64,000 nt of DNA from Sordaria brevicollis (lineage: Eukaryota; Ascomycota; Sordariomycetes; Sordariales; Sordariaceae), in assembly GCA_033439795.1 (NCBI GenBank), contig JAUTDP010000005.1, positions 3,377,001 through 3,441,000 on the forward strand. Direction: 5' to 3'. The notes under the pieces are model-generated. The model saw only the letters and a program-made list of their open reading frames with translations. It did no database searches and was not told the DNA's origin. How positions within the stretch are numbered: position 1 is the stretch's first letter; the number at the start of each line of letters is the position of its first letter. Shown here piece by piece: positions 47,155 through 58,570 of the stretch. Made by a program: the position numbers and the translations under genes.

Positions 47155-49127
47155 AGGTAAGGTAAAAACGGAAGCCGCACCGCCCGTCGGGGGTGTGTGT
47201 CAATGGGTAAGGCTAAGCTGGGCTGGGCTGTTTGGTTGAGTGGACAGGTGTGGTTGGGATGGAAGAAAATGGATGAGTACCCAAGGTTGGTACGGGGATG
47301 ACATGGATAGGATAGGGTTGGTCGTTTTGAGGAAAGGGGGTAGAGTGTATCGTATGTTTGTGATGAATGTGTTATTTTCGAGCTAGAGGATAAAATCGAC
47401 AAGATGATGATGGTTGATATTGAGTTTCCGAGTACATACCCCTTTTGACCCCGTCAGAGTGAACTGTGTACCTCTAACATCACCAAGTGTTGGCCCCCCC
47501 GGGCCACGTGAAATATAAAGTGTGACAAAAGCCCCTACACAAGCACATACGACCATACCCACTGGAAAACTCGGGATCCCGTCCGCTCTCCCATAGATAA
47601 GCCAGTGAGGGCCAGACTAGTAGTTGGGTCGGTGACGACCAGCGAATCCCTGGTGTTGTATGTTTTTTTTTTTTTTTTTTTCCAAAAGTTAGGTAGACTC
47701 CGGCGCCGATTTCAGTCGGCCTCGTCAACTTGCCAAGAAACTGAAGTTGTCATGCAAGTTCAAATTTGTTGTTGTTTTCCCCAATCACAACTTCGCAGCA
47801 TGAAAAGTCATGATTCCCTCCCCTTCCCCTTCCCCCAAACCGCTTATCGATAAAGCCGCGATAAAGACATTTTGCCTGCCGCGCGGGATTGTTTTCTGTA
47901 CCATGTACCATGTACCAAGTATGTTCGCTTAGTAGTTATAGTTTACTTACCCCGCGATCGGCCAGCAGCGGTCCCCCAAAATTGACGGAGCGGAAATCAG
48001 CGGCAGTGGCAGATCCGTCGGTGGCGGAGGAACAACCCGCTTTGAGGAGGACCGGGGTTGTGTGTACAAGTAAAGAGAGAGGGGGGACCTCGGGAGGTGG
48101 CGGTGGCCGGAGAGGTTCTTACTTTCGAGTTTGTCACTGTTGCCTTTTATGTTCACTTTGTCTCTTTCAGTGCCTACCTAGGTAGGTAGTGTCATCCAGC
48201 ATCGGGGGTCAGAAGAGATGCTGGAGCTCATAACCCATAAAACTATTTGAGATTATTTGCAATTGAATAAATCGAATGAGTAAACTTCTCCGCCGTTTAT
48301 AAAGCCCTTAAATGCGAACGTAACTAACTTCCTTTTGCATTCCTAAAATTGTCGACTCCTGGAATCTTTTCCGCTCCCTCTACATATCCCCCGACTAACA
48401 CATACTACAAAAGTTGTACTCCACCTCTCTCCGCATCTCCAAGCCTCTTGACCTTGTTCTCTCACCAAGTCCTTGTCAAACTTCTTGTGAACCGAGCCAC
48501 GAACCAGTCGATATAAAGACTTTATCTTATCATTAGGTAACCCTCCCCTCTCATGCTGTCACTCACCTGCCGTTAGAGGTTTACTACAATACGTACTTAC
48601 AATGTACGAGGCCATGCTTTCACCGTCAGCTCTGCCGTAAACCCCCTTGCTTTATCTCCCCCGTTCTCGTTGGTCAATTCCGTCGAAAGGACATGTCACG
48701 AGACAAGAACCACAATGCACAATGGATGGTCTTAAGCCGAGCTACTACCTGGTACTTGCTTTGCTTTGCTTTGCTACACCCCTTGCCCTTACTTGCTTGG
48801 TCATCTCACGTGAGATCCCAAATCCAATAAATACTTTTTACCGCCCGTTTTCTTTTTTGAAGACCGTGTTACTGTTACAACCCATCATCATCATCACCTT
48901 TACTTCTTCCGATCTGATATCAAGACCGGTGTCCGAGTTCACTTGACCTTTTCCACCTACATACGTACCTTGACCCTTGCCCCGCGCAAAATCCGGGGTA
49001 AATCGTGGGGTAAGTCAGGTCCCCCCGTCTCGGTAGACTTGAGCCAAAGTGTCCTCCACCTTTCCCCAAGTTCCTTCCCCTCTTACATCGTACATACCTT
49101 ACCCCGCTCTTCCGTTGTCCGCCTTCC
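47155..49127. other. Intergenic DNA with promoter of the TPP-enzyme gene
   Basis: No coding frame is supported. A 19-base T run lies at 47,663-47,681, and a TACCTAGGTAGGTA word occurs near 48,175-48,188. A CCAATAAATAC word near 48,820 may be the TATA element of the next gene. A GTAAGT donor at 49,011 with possible CAG acceptor near 49,168 could be a leader intron. Confidence 0.5.
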
Positions 49128-51233
49128 GTGGTCGGCATTCAAAAACCATCCACCACTGCACTTGCAGGTCACAACATCCATCGATCCATACATAACACAA
49201 CTTACCTTTGCATTTTGCTTACCTTTGGTTGTTTATTAGTTATAACAACCACTTACCTTCGATCTCGACGTCGACCTCGACCTCGACCACCTCGATCACC
49301 ACTTACCTCAACAACACCCATCAACACCACTTACCACCACCATCACCATGTCTTCTCAACCACCCCCCTCACCCAACCCACCTCCTCCTCCTCCAGCACA
49401 AACACCTACACCACCTCCTCCGCCTTCTTCGAAGCCCTCTCCCACGCCGGCGTCTCGCACGTCTTCGTCAACCTCGGCTCCGACCACCCCTCCATAATCG
49501 AAGCCATGGTCCTCGGCCGCACCACCTCCTCCTCCCCCTCCTCCCCCTCCACTTTTCCTCAAATCATCACCTGCCCCAACGAAATGGTAGCCATGTCCAT
49601 GGCCGACGGGTACGCCCGTCTCACCAACCAACCCCAAGCCGTGATCGTGCATGTGGACGTCGGCACCCAAGGTCTGGGCGCCGCAGTGCATAACAGTTCC
49701 GCTGGTAGGGCTCCCGTACTTGTGTTTGCGGGGATTAGTCCGATTACCATTGAGGGCGAGTTAAGGGGGAGTAGGACGGAGTATATCCACTGGATCCAAG
49801 ACGTGCCGGATCAGAAGCAGATTGTGGGGCAGTATTGTCGGTATGCGGCGGAGCTGAAGACGGGGGTTAATGTCAAGCAGATGGTTAATCGGGCGCTGCA
49901 GTTTGCGAGGAGTCAGCCGCAGGGGCCGGTGTACCTGTGTGGGAGCAGGGAGGTGATGGAGATGGAGATTCCGAGGTATGAGGTTGAGCAGAGGTTTTGG
50001 AACCCCGTTGAGTTGGGGGCGCTGAGTAAGCAAGCGGTGGGGGAGATTGCGGGTGCGTTGGCGCGGGCAGAGAGGCCGTTGGTGGTTACGGGGTATGCGG
50101 GACGGAATCATAAAGTGCCGGGGGCGTTGGTGGAGCTGGCGAATACGGTCAAGGGGTTGAGGGTTTTGGATACGGGGGGTAGTGATATGTGTTTCCCTGC
50201 TGATCATCCGGGGTGGTTGGGGCTGAGGTTTGGGAATGATCAGAGCGTGGCGGAGGCCGATGTGATTCTGGTGTTGGATTGTGATGTGCCTTGGATCCCG
50301 ACGCAGATGAAGCCGAGCAAGGAGGCGAGGATCTTTCATGTTGATGTTGATCCCCTGAAGCAGGTCATGCCGGTTTTCTATCTCGATGCTGAGGCTAGGT
50401 ACAGGGCTGATCCGTTGACGGTGGTGGAGCAGTTGACGGAGAAGCTCAAGACGGATGAGGAGTTGAAGAAGCTGTTGGAGGGTGAAGACCGAGAGAAGAG
50501 GTGGAAGGTGCTTCAGGAGCAGCACAAGATGAAGTTGGAAGAGATTGCTCAGCGCGCTCAACCATTGGAGAATGGCGAGTATGGCACTGGTCATCTTTGC
50601 AGGAGACTCAGGGCTTTGTGCCCCGAGGATACCATCTGGGCTATCGAGGCTGTCACCAACACGCTGTTTGTGCACGATAACCTCCAGCCTACGCTGCCTG
50701 GATCGTGGATCAACTGCGGCGGTGGTGGTCTTGGTTGGTCTGGTGGTGGTGCCCTCGGTATCAAGCTGGCTTCCGAGGTGGAGGCCAAGGCCAAGGGTGG
50801 AAAGGGCAAGTTTGTGGTGCAGATTGTCGGCGACGGAACCTTCTTGTTCTCGGTACCCGGCAGTGTGTACTGGATTGCGAAGCGCTACGGCATTCCCGTG
50901 TTGACGATTGTCTTGAATAACAAGGGTAGGTCTCTTTGCCCCATACTAGATGAACCCGACTAACTTGTCACAGGCTGGAACGCCCCTCGCCGCTCTCTTC
51001 TGCTTGTCCACCCCGAGGGTCTTGGGTCTAAGGCTTCCAACGCGGACATCAATATCGAGTTCAACCCATCGCCTGATTACGCGGGTATTGCCAAGGCGGC
51101 TGCGGGCGGTGACTTGTTTGCGGCTAGGGTTGACAACACGGCGGATCTGGATCGGGTGTTGAAGGAGGCCATTGCTGCTGTTGAAGGTGGACAGTGTGCG
51201 GTTGTCGACTGCAAGGTGGCCATGGGATCTTAG
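49128..51233 (+). CDS. Thiamine-pyrophosphate-dependent enzyme (acetolactate synthase/benzoylformate decarboxylase-like)
   Basis: Two exons: 49128-50925 and 50974-51233. The 48-bp intron has a GTAGGT donor, a CTAAC branch and a CACAG acceptor. The frame gives 685 residues from the first ATG. The N-terminal PYR domain begins with SSAFFEALSHAGVSHVFVNLGSDHP. The catalytic Glu is expected in CPNEMVAMSMADGYAR (residue about 152). A central Rossmann-type TPP_M domain follows, then the PP domain with the GDG...NN cofactor motif: GDGTFLFS at about 568-575 and LNNKGWN at 596-602, the last part supplied by exon 2, which confirms the splice. The substrate is not predictable. Relatives include acetolactate synthase-like, oxalyl-CoA and benzoylformate decarboxylases. 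The start is doubtful: the first 90 residues are low-complexity with a chance hydrophobic run, and the best Kozak ATG (49348) is out of frame by one base. Confidence 0.85.
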
Positions 51234-53561
51234 TTTTTGTTTAGATGAGCTTTAGAATCGTATCCACGTGTTTTTCGACTGTCGTGCGAGAGTGATGCCG
51301 TCGTCCGTTTCCTGGCAACGGCGATTCGTTGAAACTCGGATTATTCTCGTGGGGTGGTATGTTTGGTGACATGGTTGGTAGCACCGAGATGAGCTTGTCG
51401 AAGTCAGTGGTATCGGGATTCTTTGCGAGTAGAGTCGAGACAGCTGTACAAGTGGCGCCTTGATGATCCTCTGTTGACATGTTGATGTGGTCGAAGAAGG
51501 ATGCTGTGGTTGCGGTCCGAAGGTGACACTGCTTCGAGGTTGTCATGATGCTACCTCTGACTTTGAGCACCGGCTGTTCGTCCCGTCTGTCGTGGTCTTC
51601 TCCGGATTAACAGAGTCTGACCACCGTCTGAACGTCAACAACTACCTTGACACATGCTTATTTCTCCCTCTCGTTCCTCTCTGCAAATATCCCGTCATTT
51701 GTGCCATGACACATGCCTGTCTCTCCTTTCTGTTGATGCCTGCATATACCCTCATGCTGTGCTTCTTCCTCAGCATACATAGCTTCCATCTTTCATTGTC
51801 TGATGATCCCACCCGTTTGATTGCTGGCGCCACAGCCATCATTGTCCCCCCCTCCTTTACCGTCCAGCCCGTCTTCTCAACCATTGACAAAGTGACGGAT
51901 CAGGGGTTTGGGACCGGCGGCGGATGCTCGACAATATTCGCCACCCTCCGCTTGCTGATCATTGATACCCCAAAGGGTCTCGAACATGGCGATTCATTCC
52001 ACGTGATTTCGTCTGATTTTCTGTTGCAAGTCAACGGTGTGTATTCTTCCGTCGAGTCGTGCAACCAGTCTTTGGAGAGCTGTCACATTTGGGGTCTGAG
52101 AGAGAGAGAAAACGCGGGATGACGGTATGTAGCGAGTGTTGATCGTCCTTGGCTTGCGCAATGTTGCTTCTGTCGAGGCTGGAGAAAAGAAAATGAAAAA
52201 GTCATTTGGCAATTGGAGAAATGAAAAAGTGATGAAGAAAAAAAAAAAGAGTGCGCACGGACCATTTTGGTGCAGGACAGCTCAACTCAAAAAAGGCTGC
52301 AGGGACAATGACAGCAGTCAGCGCTAACAATTTACCCTGAAGAAGAAACTGAATCACCATCCCATCCTTTTTTTTTTTCCGTATTTCGTCTCTCTCCAAT
52401 TCTTCACCCCGCCCTCATCCGTCTGCATCCAACACGAGACCACGGGACCAGAAAAAGTGAAAGGCCGTTCGATCTTTTCCCCTCTTCACTCTTTTTATCC
52501 GACACCAGTTCCATCTCTTCAACCAAACTGAAACTGAAACAACCGCCGTCGCTGAAGATCACAGACAAAAGTGCTCGACATTTATATAGTCCACTCACTC
52601 GCTGTATTCCGTGTCTCGGCATAGGCACTATCAACCGTCGGTCCTCGGCCTTTTTTTTATTGTTAAGACGACTAGACCACCGGAAGCGGCACCGAGGTCG
52701 ACATCCATCTCTCAGTGGTCCCCGAATCTCGAACGAGTTGCCTCCTCTGCCGAACACTGGAGTCAACGTTGACAAGAGTCAAGCACTCGCTAACAAGGAA
52801 ACCCCGGAACGGTGGAGGACCCCTCTCGGCAACGGCGCTAACAGTTCAAAACGACTCCATCGTGGGGACCACCTATCCCCTGACACGGTGACTCCAACAG
52901 CCGCTAGCAATTCGACGATACCACCAGAGATAACCCGCGATAGCGCCAAATACAGTGGAGGGCACCGGCGAGACCCTGACAAGTCGGACAGCGGGCACTG
53001 GGCAGAAAGAGATCGCCAGTCACGTCGGGTCCTCGATTCCAAGGAACGGAGGACAACAGGGTTGGGTCGACTACGAGAAAAACACACGAGATCATGAGAT
53101 TGCGTGTCGCACCAAGTAGCACCATCTGGATCTCCATTCTACAAAATCTGTCCTTCTTTCGACACCATAAGTGGAAGTGGCCGAGTTAATCACTCCGGGC
53201 CATTGACTGCGACTTCCCACGGGCGACTTGCCGACCACCACCGACGACAGGACGGGACTCCTCCGAACTTCCTGCGACGACTGCTGAGCGCAATTTCCTC
53301 GTCCGATTTTTCCCTCTCTCTCAACATTACAACAGTCGACTACCCGCGAACCTACGACAACCTACGATACCTTCACTCCGAGCTGTCGTTCTTTGCTGTC
53401 CGAATATCAGTACACTACCTCTCTTGCTCAACATTGACAAATCGCTCATTGTCACGCGACCACCTTGCCGCCGCTTTCGCCGCTCGCAACATTATAGCTC
53501 TCCTTTTGCTGTCCTCGATATCATTACCACAAGCTTGTCGACAGACGAACCCTACGCGAAC
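51234..53561. other. Intergenic DNA and long leader region of preg
   Basis: Frames on both strands between 51,240 and 52,120 are open for 80-211 codons but show no domain. They may mark a decayed or multi-exon gene that I cannot resolve. From about 52,400 on, C/T-rich and short-ORF-containing DNA probably includes the preg promoter and transcribed leader. A plus frame from 53104 overlaps the preg start out of frame. Confidence 0.45.
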
Positions 53562-54704
53562 ATGTCACCGAACCCCGAACACAGTGCTCCGGCACATACC
53601 GATCCTCCGGCTACCGACCCTCCAGCTGCCGACGCCGAACAAAAATCAGACTCGAGTGCCCCGGCCTCTCCTCCTCCGGCTCCCGTCCCTTCCAACGATC
53701 CCAAGCTCTTCCGACAAATATCACAACAACATGACGCAGACGAACATGTAGACGACATCTACAAAGTCTCTCCCCTAGCCGCCCTCAAGCTGCTGAGTGC
53801 CGGCATCGAGACCCTCGTTTCCTTGACAGGAGACATACCGCCCACTCCGCCTCCACGATCCCCAACCATTCCTCACATGCGCGGCATGGAAGCCGAGAAA
53901 CAGAGCATCGTACGGTCCAACTCGGAAAAGAACCTCGCCAGACTCTTACAGAACAAGAGCGCGAGCAATTCCCCTCGAAGACCCTTCAGCCCCGCACCGC
54001 AGAGACATCCCCATCCTCCCCCTTCCCGTGAAGGGCACAAAAAGTCCGAATCAATAGACGGCGTCCAACTGCGCACTCCCAACCCGACGCCCCCACCCAA
54101 TCTGTCTGCAGCAGAAGCAAAGGCAGCTCTAGAACCCTACATCATCGTCGGCGAAAACTCGCAACCCCTCAACACCCAACACTCGGCCATAACCCGCAAA
54201 TTCTACTCCCGTCTGCCCCCGCCCATATCCATAACCGATTATCTGCTGCGCATCCACCAGTACTGTCCCATGTCAACAGCCGTCTACCTCGCCGCTAGTC
54301 TCTACATCCACCGCTTAGCCATCATCGAGCGCGCCATCGTCGTGACCAAGCGCAACGCCCACCGTTTACTTTTGGCAGGAATCAGAGTGGCAATGAAAGC
54401 CCTCGAGGACTTATCCTACCCTCACTCCAAGTTCGCCAAGGTCGGGGGCGTGTCAGAGTCAGAGCTGGCAAGACTAGAAATCAGCTTTTGCTTCCTGGTC
54501 GGGTTCGAACTCAGAGTGGATGAGGAAGCACTAAGGGGGCAGTGGGACATGTTAAAGACGGGTGTGGAGGCGTGGGAGGGGGTGGAACATGATTTGTATG
54601 GGAAAAAAGACGGGGGGGTGATTACGTTGAGACAACCGCCGCCCGGGAGGCAGGGCCCCTGCGGGGTGGTTACGGCTGGGGCTGGGGCGGCTGCTGAGGC
54701 GTGA
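53562..54704 (+). CDS. preg: Pho80-type cyclin, negative regulator of phosphate response (PREG)
   Basis: Intronless, 380 residues from the ATG at 53562. The 46 residues upstream in frame look like translated leader. After a Pro/Ser/Ala-rich N-terminus come FRQISQQHDADEHVDDIYKVSP-type sequence (residues 50-70), a disordered Pro-rich linker, then the cyclin box at about 205-320 with YLLRIHQYCPMS, AAVYLAAS-like helix, RNAHRLLLAGIRVAMKALED, YPHSKFAKVGGVSESEL and LEISFCFLVGFELRVD. This is the pattern of Neurospora PREG and yeast Pho80, which pair with the kinase PGOV/Pho85. When phosphate is plentiful they hold the transcription activator NUC-1/Pho4 inactive. The Ala-rich C-terminus is short. The protein is likely nuclear/cytoplasmic. 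A start at 53424 would add 46 residues of unlikely sequence. Confidence 0.88.
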   Translation: MSPNPEHSAPAHTDPPATDPPAADAEQKSDSSAPASPPPAPVPSNDPKLFRQISQQHDADEHVDDIYKVSPLAALKLLSAGIETLVSLTGDIPPTPPPRSPTIPHMRGMEAEKQSIVRSNSEKNLARLLQNKSASNSPRRPFSPAPQRHPHPPPSREGHKKSESIDGVQLRTPNPTPPPNLSAAEAKAALEPYIIVGENSQPLNTQHSAITRKFYSRLPPPISITDYLLRIHQYCPMSTAVYLAASLYIHRLAIIERAIVVTKRNAHRLLLAGIRVAMKALEDLSYPHSKFAKVGGVSESELARLEISFCFLVGFELRVDEEALRGQWDMLKTGVEAWEGVEHDLYGKKDGGVITLRQPPPGRQGPCGVVTAGAGAAAEA

Positions 54705-56252
54705 GCGTCCCTGTCCCGGAGATTGGGTGAAGGGGTGTTGTGTTGTTGTACTAGGTGGCCGGCCGGTTGAGCGTAATGTGAGGCGTGGAGAGAGGAAGAA
54801 GAAGAAGAGAAAGCGCACAGCGGTTGTGTTACCATTACTTGTTGGCCTACAACTGAAGCCAGCCTTGTGCTGTATACGATCAAGGCCCCTTTAAAAGGCA
54901 ATACCCGGTATTTCGGCCCTTTTTTTTATACTTCAAGAGGCCCAGTTTACTTGTTTCCATCTTTGTTATTTTCCAAGGTATAGGTATCTTTGTTGGGAGC
55001 ATATCTTTAGCATGGTTCATCATCCAAGGAGGACGGACGGACATTTCGAAGGCGGTCAGGTCAGGTCAGGTCAGTCTGGAAGTCTCACTACTACTGTATG
55101 CTGAGTGTTGTGGTCTGACTTTTTTTTTTTTTTTTTTTTTTTCGCCTGTCACTGGAGTGATACCCCCCCATCTTTATTTATGGAATATGAAGCAACAATT
55201 CTTCTCTTTTTATTACAGATCGTCACACACACACACCTACTTATAAACAAGCTACCTACGTATCATTGTCCCTAGGTACTCATAACCACGGTGGCAAGGC
55301 TGCTTTTCCTCTAGAGAGCTTTGGATCAGAATATGTAGGGCATTGGCAACCCCCTAACCCCGAAGGAACGGATGGATGCTGGGCAAGTAGTGATCCATCC
55401 ACATCATGATTCCCCGTTTCACCATTCAGAGCGATTCGCGAGTTTCCTCCCTTTTTTCGTGTGCCCAGTTTGGACAAGTTGAACGACAGCAAAAATTTCC
55501 CCGCTATCAACTAACCTCATTCAACCCTGCCCGCCCGACCTTTATCACCGATAGATATACTGCTTCAAAGACAGATGGATAACGTTAAACCACCATAGTC
55601 AACCTAGAACCTACCCCTGAATTCCGTTCACCTGGCAACCATCAACCATCAACCATTAACCATCAACATTAACGCTAATAGCAACATGGCCATTTCGCGG
55701 CTTCGCCAGCCTCAGCATCAACAACGCAATACGCATCCGCAATTTACCCCAGGAGCCGGGAATAATACTCTTAAGTAAGGATGAAGATGAGGATGAGTGG
55801 GATAATAATAATGAGGATTAGTGGGGTTTGGGGTAATATGGGGCTTTGGAAAGGATATTTACTATATATATATATACATATAGGATGAATCCCAGCACGA
55901 GGACTAGGAAGATGGCGAATACCTGTATGTCCCTCGAACAGCCGACCGAGAATACCTAGGTATCGTGTACGAGATTGGAATCCCATGTATACAACACCTT
56001 TACGATGAAATTTTAGCTTCAGGCCTCGCGCTAGGAGGTACATATATGTGGTATGCAATAGGTATACTGTTTTTTTGCACTTCTTTGCCGTGTTTATGCT
56101 AATTCTATACTTATACTAATACATTATTCATGAGTCAAGATATTCTCCAGCAGTCACCCTTCTTCTCAACCTCATGAACTAGAGTAGGTACCTACCTCGA
56201 AGCTATATGCTTCGCCACAGCGCCCACCACCATCACCACATCACACCATTCT
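54705..56252. other. Intergenic DNA between convergent genes
   Basis: The stretch contains a 23-base T run at 55,120-55,142, a TATATATA tract near 55,864-55,878 and a 30-codon frame at 55,686-55,778 with a good ATG context and a GTAAGG word overlapping its stop. No gene can be supported. Both flanking genes end here. Confidence 0.5.
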
Positions 56253-57482
56253 TCACTCCTCCTCCTCCTCCTCCTCCTCCTTCGAAACCCTAACAACCAC
56301 CTTCCCCTTCGCCCTCCCACTCGCCAACCTCCTATAAGCCTCCACCAACTCCTCCATTTCCCACACCCTACCCCCATCCACCCACCCCCTCGTTATCACC
56401 CCCTCCTCAATAAGCCTGCCCACCTCCCTCACCGTTTTGCTTCCCGGAAGCAACAACAACAACTCAAACTCCCTCGGCGTGCCCCCCAACCACACCGGCC
56501 GCAATTTATTCCTCACATACGGAACAACACCCTGCGACGCGCCGCCGACGATGCTAATGAATTTCCCTTTCGGCTTGAGGTAGGAAGGGGAGTGCGTGTA
56601 GAGGGGTTGAGAGCCGGCGCAGTCGAAGATGTAATCCAGCTTTCCTTCCTCCGCTCCCTCCTCCGTGCCGAACAGCTGTGCCAGGTACTCAGTAACGGGG
56701 GCATGTGTCTTGTAGTTGATAACCACCCCACCACATTTTTTGACGAGATCCTCCCCCTCTTGCGAGCCGGTAGTACCCCACACCTCTGCTCCCCTTCCTT
56801 TGAGAATCTGCACCAGGATACTGCCGACGCCTCCGCTGGCTCCATTCACCAATACCCTTTTCCCCTTCCACTCCTGGTCTGGTACACCAGCAGCCTGGGT
56901 CATCAAAACGGCTGTTTGGCCGGCTATGCCGAATGGACCGACTGCTTCTTCCCCTTTAACTTCTTCTCCTTCCCTCCCCGTTGTTTTCCAGCTGTTTGGC
57001 ACCTTCCCAACCAACCCCCCATCAACAACCAAATACTCCGCCAAACTGCCCTTACCCCAAAAGACGTCTCCAACACCTAAAGCGCCCGCCACGACATCCC
57101 CTACTTGAAATTCACCGTCACCAGCAGAAGAAACCCCAGGCCCCACACCAACAACCCTCCCACAAAAATCAAACCCCGGCGTCGGGTTCCTCCTAAACGG
57201 AAGCCAAGAGGGGAAAAGCCGGAGGATGTGCAGGTCTACGGGGTTGAGGGAGGCGTGGGTGATGTGGATTAGGAGGTTGTTGCCTGTCAGGGTGGGGGTT
57301 GGTTGTGTTGCTGTTGTCCCTGGGGCTGTGGAGATAGAGGAGGTTGCGCTGAAAGGGACGGAAGTAGACGCGGGAAGGGAGACGGGCAAAGGGTGAGAAG
57401 GGGAGAGGGTGAGGCCTGAGGAGGTGAGTGTCCAGGCGCGCATTTTGGTTGGGAAGGGTGGTAAGGATGGGGTTGGGGACAT
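56253..57482 (-). CDS. MDR-family NAD(P)H quinone oxidoreductase/zinc-less alcohol dehydrogenase-like, 409 aa
   Basis: The start at 57482 (MSPTPSLPPFPTKMRAWTL) is preferred over the frame's first ATG at 57707, whose extra 75 residues are low-complexity leader. An ATG at residue 14 is another option. Domain order: N-terminal GroES-like fold with HASLNPVDLHI (residues 76-86) and PGFDFCGRVVGVGPGV (102-117), then the Rossmann fold with the nucleotide motif VNGASGGVGS (212-221) and later YIFDCAGSQPLY. The Cys/His zinc ligands of classic alcohol dehydrogenases are not in place, so the RTN4IP1/quinone-reductase-like branch fits best. It probably reduces a quinone or enone with NADPH; the substrate is unknown. 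The C-terminus ends in eight consecutive Glu from a GAG/CTC microsatellite at about 56,256-56,279, likely length-variable between strains. Confidence 0.82.
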   Translation of the reverse strand: MSPTPSLPPFPTKMRAWTLTSSGLTLSPSHPLPVSLPASTSVPFSATSSISTAPGTTATQPTPTLTGNNLLIHITHASLNPVDLHILRLFPSWLPFRRNPTPGFDFCGRVVGVGPGVSSAGDGEFQVGDVVAGALGVGDVFWGKGSLAEYLVVDGGLVGKVPNSWKTTGREGEEVKGEEAVGPFGIAGQTAVLMTQAAGVPDQEWKGKRVLVNGASGGVGSILVQILKGRGAEVWGTTGSQEGEDLVKKCGGVVINYKTHAPVTEYLAQLFGTEEGAEEGKLDYIFDCAGSQPLYTHSPSYLKPKGKFISIVGGASQGVVPYVRNKLRPVWLGGTPREFELLLLLPGSKTVREVGRLIEEGVITRGWVDGGRVWEMEELVEAYRRLASGRAKGKVVVRVSKEEEEEEEE

Positions 57483-58570
57483 TGTTGAGTGGTGAGAGGG
57501 GGCAAAAGTTGGTGGTGGTTGGTGGTGTAGTGTGGTAATATTGAGCTTGAAGTTGAAGTTGAGAATTGGTGGGTGGTTGTTTGGTGAATTGAATTCAGGG
57601 GCAGGTTTGAATTGGCGTCCTGGCGCTAGTGGGATTTGGATTCGGGGTTTTGAATAATGGTTGAACTGATTGAGAATCGGTTTGGTGTTGCGTGGTGATA
57701 GTAACAAGTGAGGTGAAAAGATGATGTATCGAGCAAAAGCCGTTGATGAAATAGAAGGAAAAGATGAAACACCGAAAAGCTCCTGATTGAAACAACTTCA
57801 AAAGGTCGCCGGTGACAGGCTCGCCAAGCCGGTGCTGGAAGCTTGGGCCACCCGAAGTCCCGGACCGGTCCCGGCCTTAGAAGCAGTTTTCGACTTCGAC
57901 CTCCGGGCTACCGTGACAACATAATCTCTCCATTTCATTCACCTAACAAGAGCAGATTCTGACACAAACTTGCTGGGCACAAGCTAGATATACACGCTCA
58001 TTATAAAATTGGCCACCCATAGACTGGTGAGGAAGAGAGATATCCGTCTAGATGGGAGAACTCCATATCAGTATCACCACAATCATGGTTATTTAGACAA
58101 TAAAAACTCAAACAAAGCATAAAACCGTCAGTGCTCTCTTTGGTCTTCATTGCCCTGTATCACCACTTTGTGTGGGATTACCAGTGGCTTAGACCTGTCT
58201 ACCGAAAAGGCGTCTCAACTCAAGCGAGAGGCTTCGTCTTGGTAAGGGACGAAACCATACAAGCTCTGAGGAGTCGACCATCTCGGGCAGGCTTTTTGGT
58301 GCTTTCGTCATTCGGTTTTTGCTTTGATTGCCGTGTCTCCAACCTGAATCTACCAGGCAGGCTGTGTGAAAATGAAGAGCCAGTTAAAAGGTGATGGGGG
58401 TCAAGTGTGGAAAGGAAAAAAGAGCCAAACGCATCAAATCACGACACGCAGGCTGGAAGAACAAACATTTTGCATTACTCTCTAAGCGCCATAAAAAAAA
58501 CCCATAGCCTAGCCCAGAAAAAACAGAAAGCAGAAGAGAAAACAGGAGCCCAGGAAGAGAAGTGGCTTGA
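57483..58570. other. Intergenic DNA, leader of the oxidoreductase gene and 3' end of RIO1
   Basis: No additional coding frame is supported. The plus frame 58,131-58,394 has no domain and is left out. Confidence 0.55.

Noticed and set aside
51487..52122. 211-codon plus-strand frame downstream of the TPP enzyme
   Set aside because: No domain, and the opposite strand is open in long pieces as well, so coding strand and reality cannot be decided.
55686..55778. 30-codon frame with good ATG context and a GTAAGG word at its stop, considered as a first exon
   Set aside because: No second exon that extends it to a recognisable protein could be found on the plus strand.
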